A DNA stretch of 9,939 nucleotides from VGBK01 sp964354255 (GTDB taxonomy: Bacteria; Actinomycetota; Acidimicrobiia; Spongiisociales; UBA11373), in assembly GCA_964354255.1 (NCBI GenBank), contig CAYGYX010000068.1, positions 1 to 9,939 of the forward strand, in the 5' to 3' direction. Made by a program: the position numbers and the translations under genes. Position 1 is the first letter of the stretch. Every line of letters starts with the position of its first letter. Of this stretch, positions 1 to 6,082 are shown piece by piece. The notes under the pieces are model-generated. The model was not told where the DNA came from. It made no database searches and worked only from the letters and a program-made list of their open reading frames with translations.

Positions 1-78
1 GTCGTCGCCGCCGGTGCACGCCGCCGCCAGGAGTGTGAGGGCCAGCAGGCCGATCGATGCCCGCAGGAGTGTCTTCAT
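1..78 (-). CDS. Lipoprotein, N-terminal fragment (runs off window)
   Basis: Only the first 26 codons are visible: MKTLLRASIGLLALTLLAAA followed by CTGGDD. This is a classic lipoprotein signal peptide: two basic residues (K2, R6), a hydrophobic stretch at about residues 8-20, and a lipobox-like LAAAC with the lipidated cysteine at residue 21, followed by a Gly/Asp-rich tether. The mature protein would be anchored to the outer face of the cytoplasmic membrane; its function lies beyond the window edge and cannot be read. The ATG is preceded by a purine-rich GAGAGG about 8 bases upstream, which supports this start. It is separated from the uvrD-type gene by about 400 bases of repeats, so it probably has its own promoter. 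Many such short lipoproteins are solute-binding proteins, but nothing seen here decides that. Confidence 0.72.
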   Translation of the reverse strand, partial: MKTLLRASIGLLALTLLAAACTGGDD

Positions 79-105
79 GGCGCCCGCCTCTCGTGTCGAG
101 GAGCA

Positions 106-138
106 GTCTCTAGTGATGAGACGCTGGGAGACACGCTA
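106..138 (-). promoter_or_regulatory. Possible promoter/operator of the lipoprotein gene
   Basis: On the minus strand TAGCGT (133-138) fits the TAnnnT -10 pattern and would give a leader of roughly 48 bases before the lipoprotein ATG. Around and just downstream of it the plus strand carries GAGAC at 118-122 and 128-132 and the inverse GTCTC at 106-110, with GAGACGCT and GAGACACGCT as imperfect direct repeats about one helical turn apart. This arrangement resembles a repressor site, but no convincing -35 is visible and the motif matches no operator I can name. Confidence 0.25.
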
Positions 139-173
139 ATGGTTCGCACGAAAAGAGAAGTGGGGAGCCCACA

Positions 174-228
174 GCCTCTCCCGCCACAGCGGGGGAGGCG
201 CGCCTGCCGCAGCCAGGCGCGGAGGGGG
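174..228. repeat. Palindromic repeat module, copy 1 (55 bp)
   Basis: This copy begins GCCTCTCCCGCCACAGCGGG and ends GCGGAGGGGG. It matches copy 2 (276-330) at 53 of 55 positions. It has two hairpins: CCTCTCCCGC with GCGGGGGAGG (one mismatch), and an inner CGCGCCTG/CAGGCGCG stem. Both differences from copy 2 fall in the apex of the inner hairpin. It lies between the uvrD-type gene and the lipoprotein gene. Confidence 0.85.
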
Positions 229-275
229 TAAGCCGCGGGCAAGAGCTCGCCCCCGCCCCCGCGGGCTCGCCTATC

Positions 276-330
276 GCCTCTCCCGCCACAGCGGGGGAGG
301 CGCGCCTGCCGGAGGCAGGCGCGGAGGGGG
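276..330. repeat. Palindromic repeat module, copy 2 (55 bp)
   Basis: This copy is nearly identical to copy 1 (174-228) and lies 47 bases from it in direct orientation. Its inner hairpin is perfect: CGCGCCTGCC, loop GGA, GGCAGGCGCG. The module ends in GGAGGGGG, which could pair with the C-rich CCCCTCCC starting at 350. The family is intergenic and palindromic, similar in kind to REP/BIME elements, but I cannot assign it to a named family. Confidence 0.85.
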
Positions 331-349
331 CAGCACCCCAGCAACAGCT

Positions 350-369
350 CCCCTCCCTAACCCTCCCCC
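350..369 (-). repeat. G-run motif, copy 1 (G-quadruplex capable)
   Basis: On the minus strand this reads G5-A-G3-TTA-G3-A-G4, meeting the usual four-G-tract quadruplex pattern with loops of 1, 3 and 1. It lies about 107 bases downstream of the uvrD-type stop codon on the strand corresponding to that transcript. Sister copies are at 387-407 and 6031-6051. Confidence 0.7.
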
Positions 370-386
370 GCCGTCGCGCGAGGCAA

Positions 387-424
387 CCCCCTCCCTAACC
401 CTCCCCCGCCGCCGCGGGGGAGGG
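387..424 (-). repeat. Hairpin plus G-run motif downstream of uvrD-type gene
   Basis: Positions 399-409 and 414-424 form a perfect 11-bp GC-rich stem (plus strand CCCTCCCCCGC / GCGGGGGAGGG, four-base loop). In transcript sense it runs directly into the G-tract series G5-A-G3-TTA-G3-A-G5 (387-407). The same hairpin-plus-G-run arrangement occurs after guaA at 6031-6070. No U-tract follows, so a standard intrinsic terminator is not demonstrated, although the hairpin could stabilise the 3' end or slow polymerase. Confidence 0.7.
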
Positions 425-445
425 AATGCCTGCCCTCACCCCCCG

Positions 446-471
446 CCCTCTCCCGCCGGCGCGAGGGAGGG
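446..471 (-). repeat. Imperfect hairpin just after the uvrD-type stop codon
   Basis: The arms at 446-456 (CCCTCTCCCGC) and 461-471 (GCGAGGGAGGG) form an imperfect GC-rich stem (9 of 11 pairs on the transcript strand) beginning four bases after the stop codon. It belongs to the same CCCTCTCCCGC family as the other intergenic hairpins. It lacks a U-tract and is best regarded as a 3'-end hairpin or diverged repeat copy. Confidence 0.5.
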
Positions 472-475
472 AGCC

Positions 476-2662
476 CTATCCCTTCTCCAGCGGGGCCCAG
501 GCCAGCAGCAGGCGCTTGCGGCCGTGCTCGTCGAACTCCACCACCACCTCGGCCCGGTCCCCCGTCCCGGTGAGCGACACCACCTTGCCGGGGCCCCAGG
601 TCCGGTGGCGAACCCGATCGCCCGGGCTCAGCTGATCGCCGGTGAGGGCGGGCCGGGGCTGCGCCGCCTCCAGGGCCGGCCGGCGACGCCGCTCCGGGGC
701 CTCGGTGACAAGTCCCTTAGGAATCTCCCCCAGGAAGCGGCTGGGTGAGTTGTAGTTCGGCACTCCCCACAGGTTGCGGGTGGTGGCCAGGGTCAGGTAG
801 AGGCGCCGCTGGGCCCGGGTGATCCCCACGTAGGCGAGGCGCCGCTCCTCTTCCAGGTCGGCCGGGTCGCCCAGCGAGCGCAGGTGCGGAAAGACGCCTT
901 CCTCCATGCCGGCGATGAAGATCACCGGGAACTCCAGGCCCTTGGCGTTGTGCAGGGTCATGAGCGTCACGCGCCCACTGCCCTCCTCGAGGGCATCGAC
1001 ATCCGACACCAGGCTCACCGACTCCAGGAACAGCTCGAGGCGGCGCCGGCCCCCCAGGTCCTCCCACGCCTCGTCGCCGACGCCGCCCAGCGGCCCGCTC
1101 TCCTCAAACTCCGACGCCACCGAGAGCAACTCCCGCAGGTTCTCGATGCGGCTCAGCGCCTCGACGGTCCCCTCCGCCCGGAGCTCGGCCTCGTAGCCCG
1201 TGTCGTCGAGCACGGCCTGCAGCGCCGCCCGCGGACCGTTCTCGGCGGCGGCGGCCAGTTGGCCGAGCACGGCGAGGAAGTCGGCCACCTGCCGCTGGGC
1301 GCGCCCGGCCAGGCGGGGGTTGTCGCCGGCGGCCAGCAGCGCGCCGTGGAAGCCGTTGCCGTCCTTCTCGGCGGACCGTTCCAGATGGCCGATGGTGGTG
1401 GAGCCGATCCCCCGCCTGGGGACGTTGACAATGCGCTTCAGCGCCACCTGGTCGTCCGGGTTGGCCAACACCCGCAGGTAGGCCAGCGCGTCCTTGACCT
1501 CGCGCCGCTCGTAGAAGCGGGGGCCGCCGATCACCTGGTAGGGCACCCCGTAACGGACCAGCACCTCTTCCAGCACCCGGGCCTGGGCATGGGTGCGATA
1601 GAAGACGGCCACGCCGGACGGGGGAATCCCCGCGTCCTCGAGCACGGGCAGCTCCTCGGCGATGAAAGCGGCCTCGTCGTGCTCGTCCTGGGCCCCGTAG
1701 ATGGTGATGGGGTCGCCGACACCCAGGTCGGTCCACAGGTGCTTGGGCTGGCGCCCCGGGTTGTGGGTGATAACCGCGTTGGCCGCGTCGAGGATGGTCT
1801 GGGTGGACCGATAGTTGCGGTCGAGGACGATGACCCGGGCGTCGGGGTAATCCCGTTCGAACTCGAGGATGTTGCGGATGTCCGCCCCGCGAAAGGCGTA
1901 GATGCTCTGGTCGGAGTCACCTACCACGCACACGTTGCGATGCTTGGCCCCGAGCATCTGCACCAGGCGGTACTGGGCGTGGTTGGTGTCCTGGTACTCG
2001 TCCACCAGCAGGTAGCGGAAGCGGTCCTGGTAGTGCTCCAGCACCTGGGGGAAGGCCCCGAGCAGCTCCACCGTGATCATGAGCAGATCGTCGAAGTCCA
2101 TGGCCGACGACTCGAGCAGGCGCTGCTGATAGAGGCGGTAGACCTCGGCCACCCGCTCGTGGTAGGGCCCGCCGCCCTGGGAGGCGAAGGACTCGAAGTC
2201 GATCAGCTCGTTCTTGGCCCTGCCGATGGCGGCGTGGATGGCTCTCGGGGGGAAGCGCTTGGGATCGAGGTCCAGGTCGCGCACGCAGAACTCGACCAGG
2301 CGGCGGGAGTCGATGTCGTCGTAGATGGAGAAGGTCGAGCGGTAGCCGAGCATGGGAGCCTCGCGTCGCAGGATGCGCACGCAGGCGCTGTGGAAGGTGG
2401 AGACCCACATGCCCCGGGACACTGCCCCCACCAGGCGGGCCACCCGCTGCTTCATCTCGTCGGCGGCCTTGTTGGTGAAGGTGATGGCCAGCACCGCGTA
2501 CGGTGAGATCCCCAGTTCGCGGATTAGATAGGCCACCCGGTAGGTGAGCACCCGGGTCTTACCGGAGCCGGCGCCGGCCACCACCAGCACCGGGCCCTCG
2601 GTGACGGCTACCGCCTCGCGCTGCGAGGGGTTCAGGTCGGCGAAGAGAGGGGAATCTTCCAA
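476..2662 (-). CDS. UvrD/PcrA-type ATP-dependent DNA helicase (superfamily 1A)
   Basis: A 728-residue 3'-5' helicase of the UvrD/PcrA/Rep family, which unwinds DNA in repair and clears protein or replication blocks. Motifs in order: LNPSQREAV near the N-terminus, Walker A AGAGSGKT (29-36), motif Ia TFTNKAADEM (61-70), Walker B VDEYQD (220-225), GDSDQSIYAFRG (248-259), LDRNYRST (280-287), TLHNAKGLEF (569-578) and YVGITRAQRR (611-620). The C-terminal 50 residues (GDRVRHRTWGPGKVV onward) resemble the Tudor-like domain that contacts RNA polymerase in PcrA/UvrD. Length is normal for the family. The frame stays open upstream to 2917, overlapping the preceding gene. I chose the TTG at 2662 because it places LNPSQREAV at residue 10, as in E. 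coli UvrD; a GTG at 2716 is the alternative. Neither has a clear Shine-Dalgarno. pcrA versus uvrD naming is left open. Confidence 0.93.
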   Translation of the reverse strand: MEDSPLFADLNPSQREAVAVTEGPVLVVAGAGSGKTRVLTYRVAYLIRELGISPYAVLAITFTNKAADEMKQRVARLVGAVSRGMWVSTFHSACVRILRREAPMLGYRSTFSIYDDIDSRRLVEFCVRDLDLDPKRFPPRAIHAAIGRAKNELIDFESFASQGGGPYHERVAEVYRLYQQRLLESSAMDFDDLLMITVELLGAFPQVLEHYQDRFRYLLVDEYQDTNHAQYRLVQMLGAKHRNVCVVGDSDQSIYAFRGADIRNILEFERDYPDARVIVLDRNYRSTQTILDAANAVITHNPGRQPKHLWTDLGVGDPITIYGAQDEHDEAAFIAEELPVLEDAGIPPSGVAVFYRTHAQARVLEEVLVRYGVPYQVIGGPRFYERREVKDALAYLRVLANPDDQVALKRIVNVPRRGIGSTTIGHLERSAEKDGNGFHGALLAAGDNPRLAGRAQRQVADFLAVLGQLAAAAENGPRAALQAVLDDTGYEAELRAEGTVEALSRIENLRELLSVASEFEESGPLGGVGDEAWEDLGGRRRLELFLESVSLVSDVDALEEGSGRVTLMTLHNAKGLEFPVIFIAGMEEGVFPHLRSLGDPADLEEERRLAYVGITRAQRRLYLTLATTRNLWGVPNYNSPSRFLGEIPKGLVTEAPERRRRPALEAAQPRPALTGDQLSPGDRVRHRTWGPGKVVSLTGTGDRAEVVVEFDEHGRKRLLLAWAPLEKG

Positions 2663-2664
2663 GG

Positions 2665-2677
2665 GGCACCGAGTATA
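2665..2677 (-). promoter_or_regulatory. Possible leaderless promoter of the uvrD-type gene
   Basis: The minus strand reads TATACT at 2677-2672, a near-perfect -10 box in otherwise very GC-rich DNA. Transcription would begin at about 2665, only three bases before the chosen TTG start at 2662. That would explain the missing Shine-Dalgarno. The -35 region (GGATTC at 2700-2695, 17-base spacer) is poor. The box lies in the 94-base gap after the response regulator stop codon. Confidence 0.4.
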
Positions 2678-2756
2678 CGGGAGCCCTTCCCGGCGAATCC
2701 CCTGCGTGTGATTCACCCTGGCCGTCACCCGCCGAGCTGCGGCCGGGCCCGGGCGG

Positions 2757-3743
2757 CTACAGGGCGGCCAGGCCCGCCTCGGCCTCCTCGGTAATGACCC
2801 GCTGGAAGTCCCGGGCTCCCTCGATGACCAGGGCGGCCGCCGGCGTGAGGGCCCGCAGAGTGCGCCGGGCTCGATCGTCGAACCGGCCCCGGGCCGCCGC
2901 CGCCAGGGCGAGAGCACCGATCAACCGGCCCCGCGCCTGCAGGGGGGCGAGGTACCAGGAGCCCCATCCCTGGGCCGGGCCCTCCTCGATCACCACCATC
3001 GCCTCGGGACGGGTACACCACACGGCGAGATCGCCCGACGCCAAACCCGTCCCGGACATCTCCCCCAGGGCCCGGGTCACTTCGGCCGTGAAGCCCTCGA
3101 ACGCCGCGGCCGACACCGGGCGAGCGCAGCGCACCGCCAGCGTGAGCTCACTGAGCAAGGCGACCGCCCCCATGTCGTAGCCCACGGCGCGGCCCACCGC
3201 GCTGAGCAGCTCCCCCAGTGACTCCCGCAGGTCGAGGGAGCGGAGGGCCACCGCCGTGACCTCATTGACCGCCGTCGTCTCGAACAGCTTGCGGTCGAGC
3301 ACCTCGCAGACCCGGGCGAGCACGTCCACCGGGCCGCTCGGCACCGGCTCCTCGACGGCACCGGTGAGCTCCGACAGGGCCCGTCCGGCGAGAGCCGCGT
3401 CGAGGCGGTCGAGCAGCGCCTGCCCCACCTGGCTCTTGCGCAAGTAGCCATCGGCCCCCGACTGCTCGGCCCAGAAGCGGTCCTCCGGCTCGTCGTACCC
3501 GGTGAGTACCAGCACCGGGATCCGGCACAGCGCCGGGTCCTCCTTCATCAGCCGGCAGACCACCCAGCCGGTCACGCGGGGCATGCGCAGGTCGAGGAGC
3601 ACCGCGTCGGGAGGCCGGGTGAGCAGCAGGGTGAGGGCCTCGGCCCCGTCGGCCGCCTCCTCCACCTCGTGACCGCGGGCCACCAGCAGGTGGGCCACCG
3701 CCTTGCGCAGCACCGGGCTGTCGTCGGCGAGCAGGATCCTCAT
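2757..3743 (-). CDS. Response regulator: receiver domain plus GAF-like domain
   Basis: A 328-residue protein. Residues 1-118 are a CheY-like receiver: acidic pocket D7-D8 in LLADDSP, phosphoacceptor D51 in LLDLRMP, T81 in VLVLTG and K103 in YLRKSQ. Residues about 147-312 look like a GAF domain (a long helix then alternating strands, with GSWYLAPLQARGRLIGALAL typical of the GAF core). No helix-turn-helix, GGDEF, EAL or phosphatase module is visible, so the output is probably protein-protein or ligand-controlled signalling. Its ATG lies inside the ATGA shared with the stop of the preceding kinase, implying translational coupling and use as that kinase's cognate partner. The receiver call is firm; the GAF call rests on fold-level resemblance and is less certain. 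Confidence 0.85.
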   Translation of the reverse strand: MRILLADDSPVLRKAVAHLLVARGHEVEEAADGAEALTLLLTRPPDAVLLDLRMPRVTGWVVCRLMKEDPALCRIPVLVLTGYDEPEDRFWAEQSGADGYLRKSQVGQALLDRLDAALAGRALSELTGAVEEPVPSGPVDVLARVCEVLDRKLFETTAVNEVTAVALRSLDLRESLGELLSAVGRAVGYDMGAVALLSELTLAVRCARPVSAAAFEGFTAEVTRALGEMSGTGLASGDLAVWCTRPEAMVVIEEGPAQGWGSWYLAPLQARGRLIGALALAAAARGRFDDRARRTLRALTPAAALVIEGARDFQRVITEEAEAGLAAL

Positions 3744-5800
3744 CGCGGCCCTCCGCCCGAGTGGACCGCCACCAGCCGGCGCAGGGCGTCGGCCAGGGCG
3801 CCGCGACGCAGATCGTTCTTGTCGAAGTAGTCGTCGGCCCCGGCGGCCAGCGCCCGCTCCCGGTCGCGGTCGGTGGCCTGGCCCGACATCATCACAATCG
3901 GGGCGCTGATCCCCAGGGCCCGCACATTGCGCACCAGGGTGGCCCCGTCCATGGTGGGAAGCACATAGTCGAGGAGGATGGCGTCGTAGCGCTGCCCGGC
4001 CAGAGTGCTCAGCGCCTCGGTAGGGCTGCCCGCCAGGTCGACCTCGAAGCCGGCCAGGCCGAGGGCGCCGCCCACCACCTGGCGGGCTCCCCGCGAATCG
4101 TCCACCACCAACACCCGGGGCCGCGGGCCGGCCGGCACCGGGATCAGCCGCGACCGCTCGGCCATCCGCCCCGGGTCGACCAACACCACGACGTCGCCGC
4201 CGCCGAGCAGGGCGGCCCCGGTGACATGGGGGGCGCCGTCGAGCAGCGGGCCGAGCTCGCGGGCGGCCACCTGGCGCCGCCCGATCTCCTCGGCCACCAG
4301 GAAGCCGACCGGCCCGGCCGGGGTGGAGGCCACCACGAGCCGCCCGGGCGGCTCGTCATCGGCCAGGCCCACCGCGTCGGCAAAAGACACCGTCGGTAGG
4401 GGCGCACCCTGCCAGGAAGCCTCCAGGCGCTCTCCTTCCGCCGCCCCCGGCGGGGGTGGCAGGGTATCGAGGATGGCGATCTCGGGCAGGCCCCAGATCT
4501 GCCCGGCCGCCCGCACCAGCACCACGGCTTGCAGGGAGCGGGAGGTGGGCACGGTGATGGTCACCCGCGTCCCCCGGCCGAGTTCCGACTCCAGCACCAC
4601 GCTACCCCGCAGCGACTTGGCGGCGGCCGCCACCTTGGCCAGGCCGCTCCCGTCGCCGACGGTCTCCGTCGCCGGCGCGGTGCCGAACCCCGGGCTGAAG
4701 AGCAGGGCGTGCAGCAGGCCCTGGTCGTCCTCACCTGGGCGCCGGGTCGGGAGCAGCCCACGCCGGATGGCGCCGGCGCGCACCGCATCCCAGTCAACTC
4801 CTCGCCCGTCGTCCTCAACAACCAGGCGCAGCCGGGACTGCTCCACCGAGGCATGCACGGCCAGGGTGGCGGTGGGGGGCTTGCCGGCGGCCACCCGCTC
4901 CGCCGGGAGTTCCACACCGTGCTCCACCGCGTTCACCAGCAGCTGGCGCAGCGGGTCGGAGAGCCCATCGAGCACCAGGCGGTCGACGGCGTGGTGGTCG
5001 CCGACTAGCTCGAAGCGGACCTCCTTGCCCGCCTTGCGCGCCAGGTAGCGCACCAGCTGCCGATGGGTGTTGGTGATGTCGCTGAGCGGGCTGGCCACCA
5101 GGTCGAGGGCCCGCGCCTGGAGGTCCTCCAGCGCCTTCTCGGCCCCGGCCACAGAGGCGGACAGCCGGGCCAGCCCGGAGGTTATGGCCTCGGCGTCGCC
5201 CAGCGAGGCGGTCACCTCATCCACCAGGGTGGCCAGGGCCCCGGCGTCGACCCGCAGCGAGCAGACCTCGTTGATGAGGCGAAACAGCTCGGCGGCGTCG
5301 ACCCGGACGTTCTCCCCGAAGGCCCACCCGTCGATGGAGCCGAGCAGGCCTCCCAGGTCGGCTTGTTCCACCGGTACGCCACCAGGCGGGCCCGGGCCGG
5401 GATCACCGAGGAACCCGCCGTGGTCGAGGGCACGGCGCAGGGCCCGCATCGCCTCGGCCAGGGCCGGAGGGGCGGTGCCGGGATCCGCGTCGACGGCCCC
5501 CTCCAAGCCGGCGGCCAGGCACTCCAGGGCCTCGGCCAGGGCGGGGCTCATGTTCAGTTCGCGCTCGCTTATTCCCTTCCAGGCCTCCTCAAGCAGCTTG
5601 CCGGCGTCGGAGATGGCCGTGTAGCCCATCATCCGCGCGGTGCCCTTGACTGTATGCCCCTCCCGGTACAGGTCTTTCGCCAGGGCAGGGTCGACCTCGG
5701 CGGTGGCGCAGGCGCGCGCGCCGGCGGCCAGGCGTCCCGCCCGCTCGGCAATCTCGGCGCGGAACATGGCACACAGCTCGGCGTCATCGGTGAAGGGCAC
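3740..5800 (-). CDS. CheA-like hybrid histidine kinase with C-terminal receiver
   Basis: A 686-residue cytoplasmic kinase with no membrane segment. Domains: HPt (about 1-125) with phosphorylatable H49 in GHTVKGTARMMG; CheA P3-like dimerisation helices (about 165-255); HATPase with N-box LLVNAVEHGVE (N290), G1 DDGRGVD (330-336) and G2-like GDGSGLAKV (382-390); CheW-like domain (about 420-545); receiver (561-680) with D567-D568, phosphoacceptor D611 (LLDYVLP), S639 and K661. There is no P2 CheY-binding domain. This is the arrangement of hybrid CheA proteins such as those of chemosensory systems that do not control flagella. The GTG start has GAGGGG six bases upstream. It overlaps the receiver-GAF gene by four bases. 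No CheW, chemoreceptor, CheB or CheR lies in the window, so its sensor input is unseen. Confidence 0.9.
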   Translation of the reverse strand: MPFTDDAELCAMFRAEIAERAGRLAAGARACATAEVDPALAKDLYREGHTVKGTARMMGYTAISDAGKLLEEAWKGISERELNMSPALAEALECLAAGLEGAVDADPGTAPPALAEAMRALRRALDHGGFLGDPGPGPPGGVPVEQADLGGLLGSIDGWAFGENVRVDAAELFRLINEVCSLRVDAGALATLVDEVTASLGDAEAITSGLARLSASVAGAEKALEDLQARALDLVASPLSDITNTHRQLVRYLARKAGKEVRFELVGDHHAVDRLVLDGLSDPLRQLLVNAVEHGVELPAERVAAGKPPTATLAVHASVEQSRLRLVVEDDGRGVDWDAVRAGAIRRGLLPTRRPGEDDQGLLHALLFSPGFGTAPATETVGDGSGLAKVAAAAKSLRGSVVLESELGRGTRVTITVPTSRSLQAVVLVRAAGQIWGLPEIAILDTLPPPPGAAEGERLEASWQGAPLPTVSFADAVGLADDEPPGRLVVASTPAGPVGFLVAEEIGRRQVAARELGPLLDGAPHVTGAALLGGGDVVVLVDPGRMAERSRLIPVPAGPRPRVLVVDDSRGARQVVGGALGLAGFEVDLAGSPTEALSTLAGQRYDAILLDYVLPTMDGATLVRNVRALGISAPIVMMSGQATDRDRERALAAGADDYFDKNDLRRGALADALRRLVAVHSGGGPR

Positions 5801-5879
5801 GATTCACCCCTCGGTTGTGAAGACCGGTTGAGGTGGATATCGACGGCCGCGGTGGGGGGCTTGAGCGATGCCAAGGCTC

Positions 5880-5932
5880 TGCCTGTCCCGCAGATACGGA
5901 GAGGGGCGCCCGGCAAGGCCGGGCGCGGAGCC
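5880..5932. repeat. Diverged copy of the palindromic module
   Basis: TGCCTGTCCCGCAGATACGG and the following bases align with the start of the copy at 5940-5998. It has the same architecture: G-rich block, GCGC, inner hairpin, then GCGGAG. Its inner hairpin is the perfect GCGCCCGGC, loop AAG, GCCGGGCGC (5906-5926 approximately), different in sequence from the other copies. The bases before it (CCAAGGCTC) resemble those before the next copy (CCAGGTTC), suggesting a tandem duplication. Confidence 0.55.
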
Positions 5933-5939
5933 AGGTTCT

Positions 5940-5998
5940 GCCTCTCCCGGCGCAAGCCGGGGGAGGCGCGAGAGCCCGCAGGGCTCGAGCGGAGGGGG
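5940..5998. repeat. Palindromic repeat module, copy 3
   Basis: It shares the outer parts of copies 1 and 2: GCCTCTCCCG, a GGGGGAGGCGCG block and a terminal GCGGAGGGGG. The inner stem has been replaced by GAGCCC, loop GCA, GGGCTC. Pairing is kept while the sequence changes, which argues that the fold matters. It lies between guaA and the CheA-like kinase gene. The 282-base gap 5801-6082 otherwise holds only the kinase's Shine-Dalgarno and the repeats listed here. Confidence 0.75.
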
Positions 5999-6030
5999 CG
6001 AACCCGCGCCTCAGCTCAGTTGCGACTCTG

Positions 6031-6070
6031 CCCCCTCCCTAACCCTCCCCCGCCTGACGGCGGGAGAGGG
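6031..6070 (-). repeat. Hairpin plus G-run motif downstream of guaA
   Basis: In transcript sense, 12 bases after the guaA stop codon, arms at 6059-6070 and 6043-6054 form a 12-bp stem with one mismatch and a four-base loop. The 3' arm runs into G5-A-G3-TTA-G3-A-G5 (6051-6031), a four-tract quadruplex pattern. Position and sequence mirror the element downstream of the uvrD-type gene (387-424). It may act as a 3'-end or terminator-like structure, but no U-tract follows. Confidence 0.7.
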
Positions 6071-6082
6071 ACTGGTGCCCCC

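Noticed and set aside
174..330. CRISPR array
   Set aside because: There are only two near-identical units here, with strong internal hairpins and one 47-base GC-rich spacer. Related units elsewhere have variable inner arms and there are no cas genes.
75..344. Minus-strand 89-codon ORF in the repeat region
   Set aside because: It is made of the palindromic repeats themselves and overlaps the lipoprotein start; its sequence is an internal duplication of repeat translation.
884..2506. Long plus-strand ORF of 540 codons opposite the helicase gene
   Set aside because: It lies wholly antisense to a gene with every expected helicase motif. Its translation is low-complexity H/G/V/L-rich, as expected from the complement of GC-rich coding DNA.
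2663..2756. SOS (LexA) box before the uvrD-type gene
   Set aside because: I looked for GAAC-N4-GTTC or CGAAC-N4-GTTCG types in the gap and found none.
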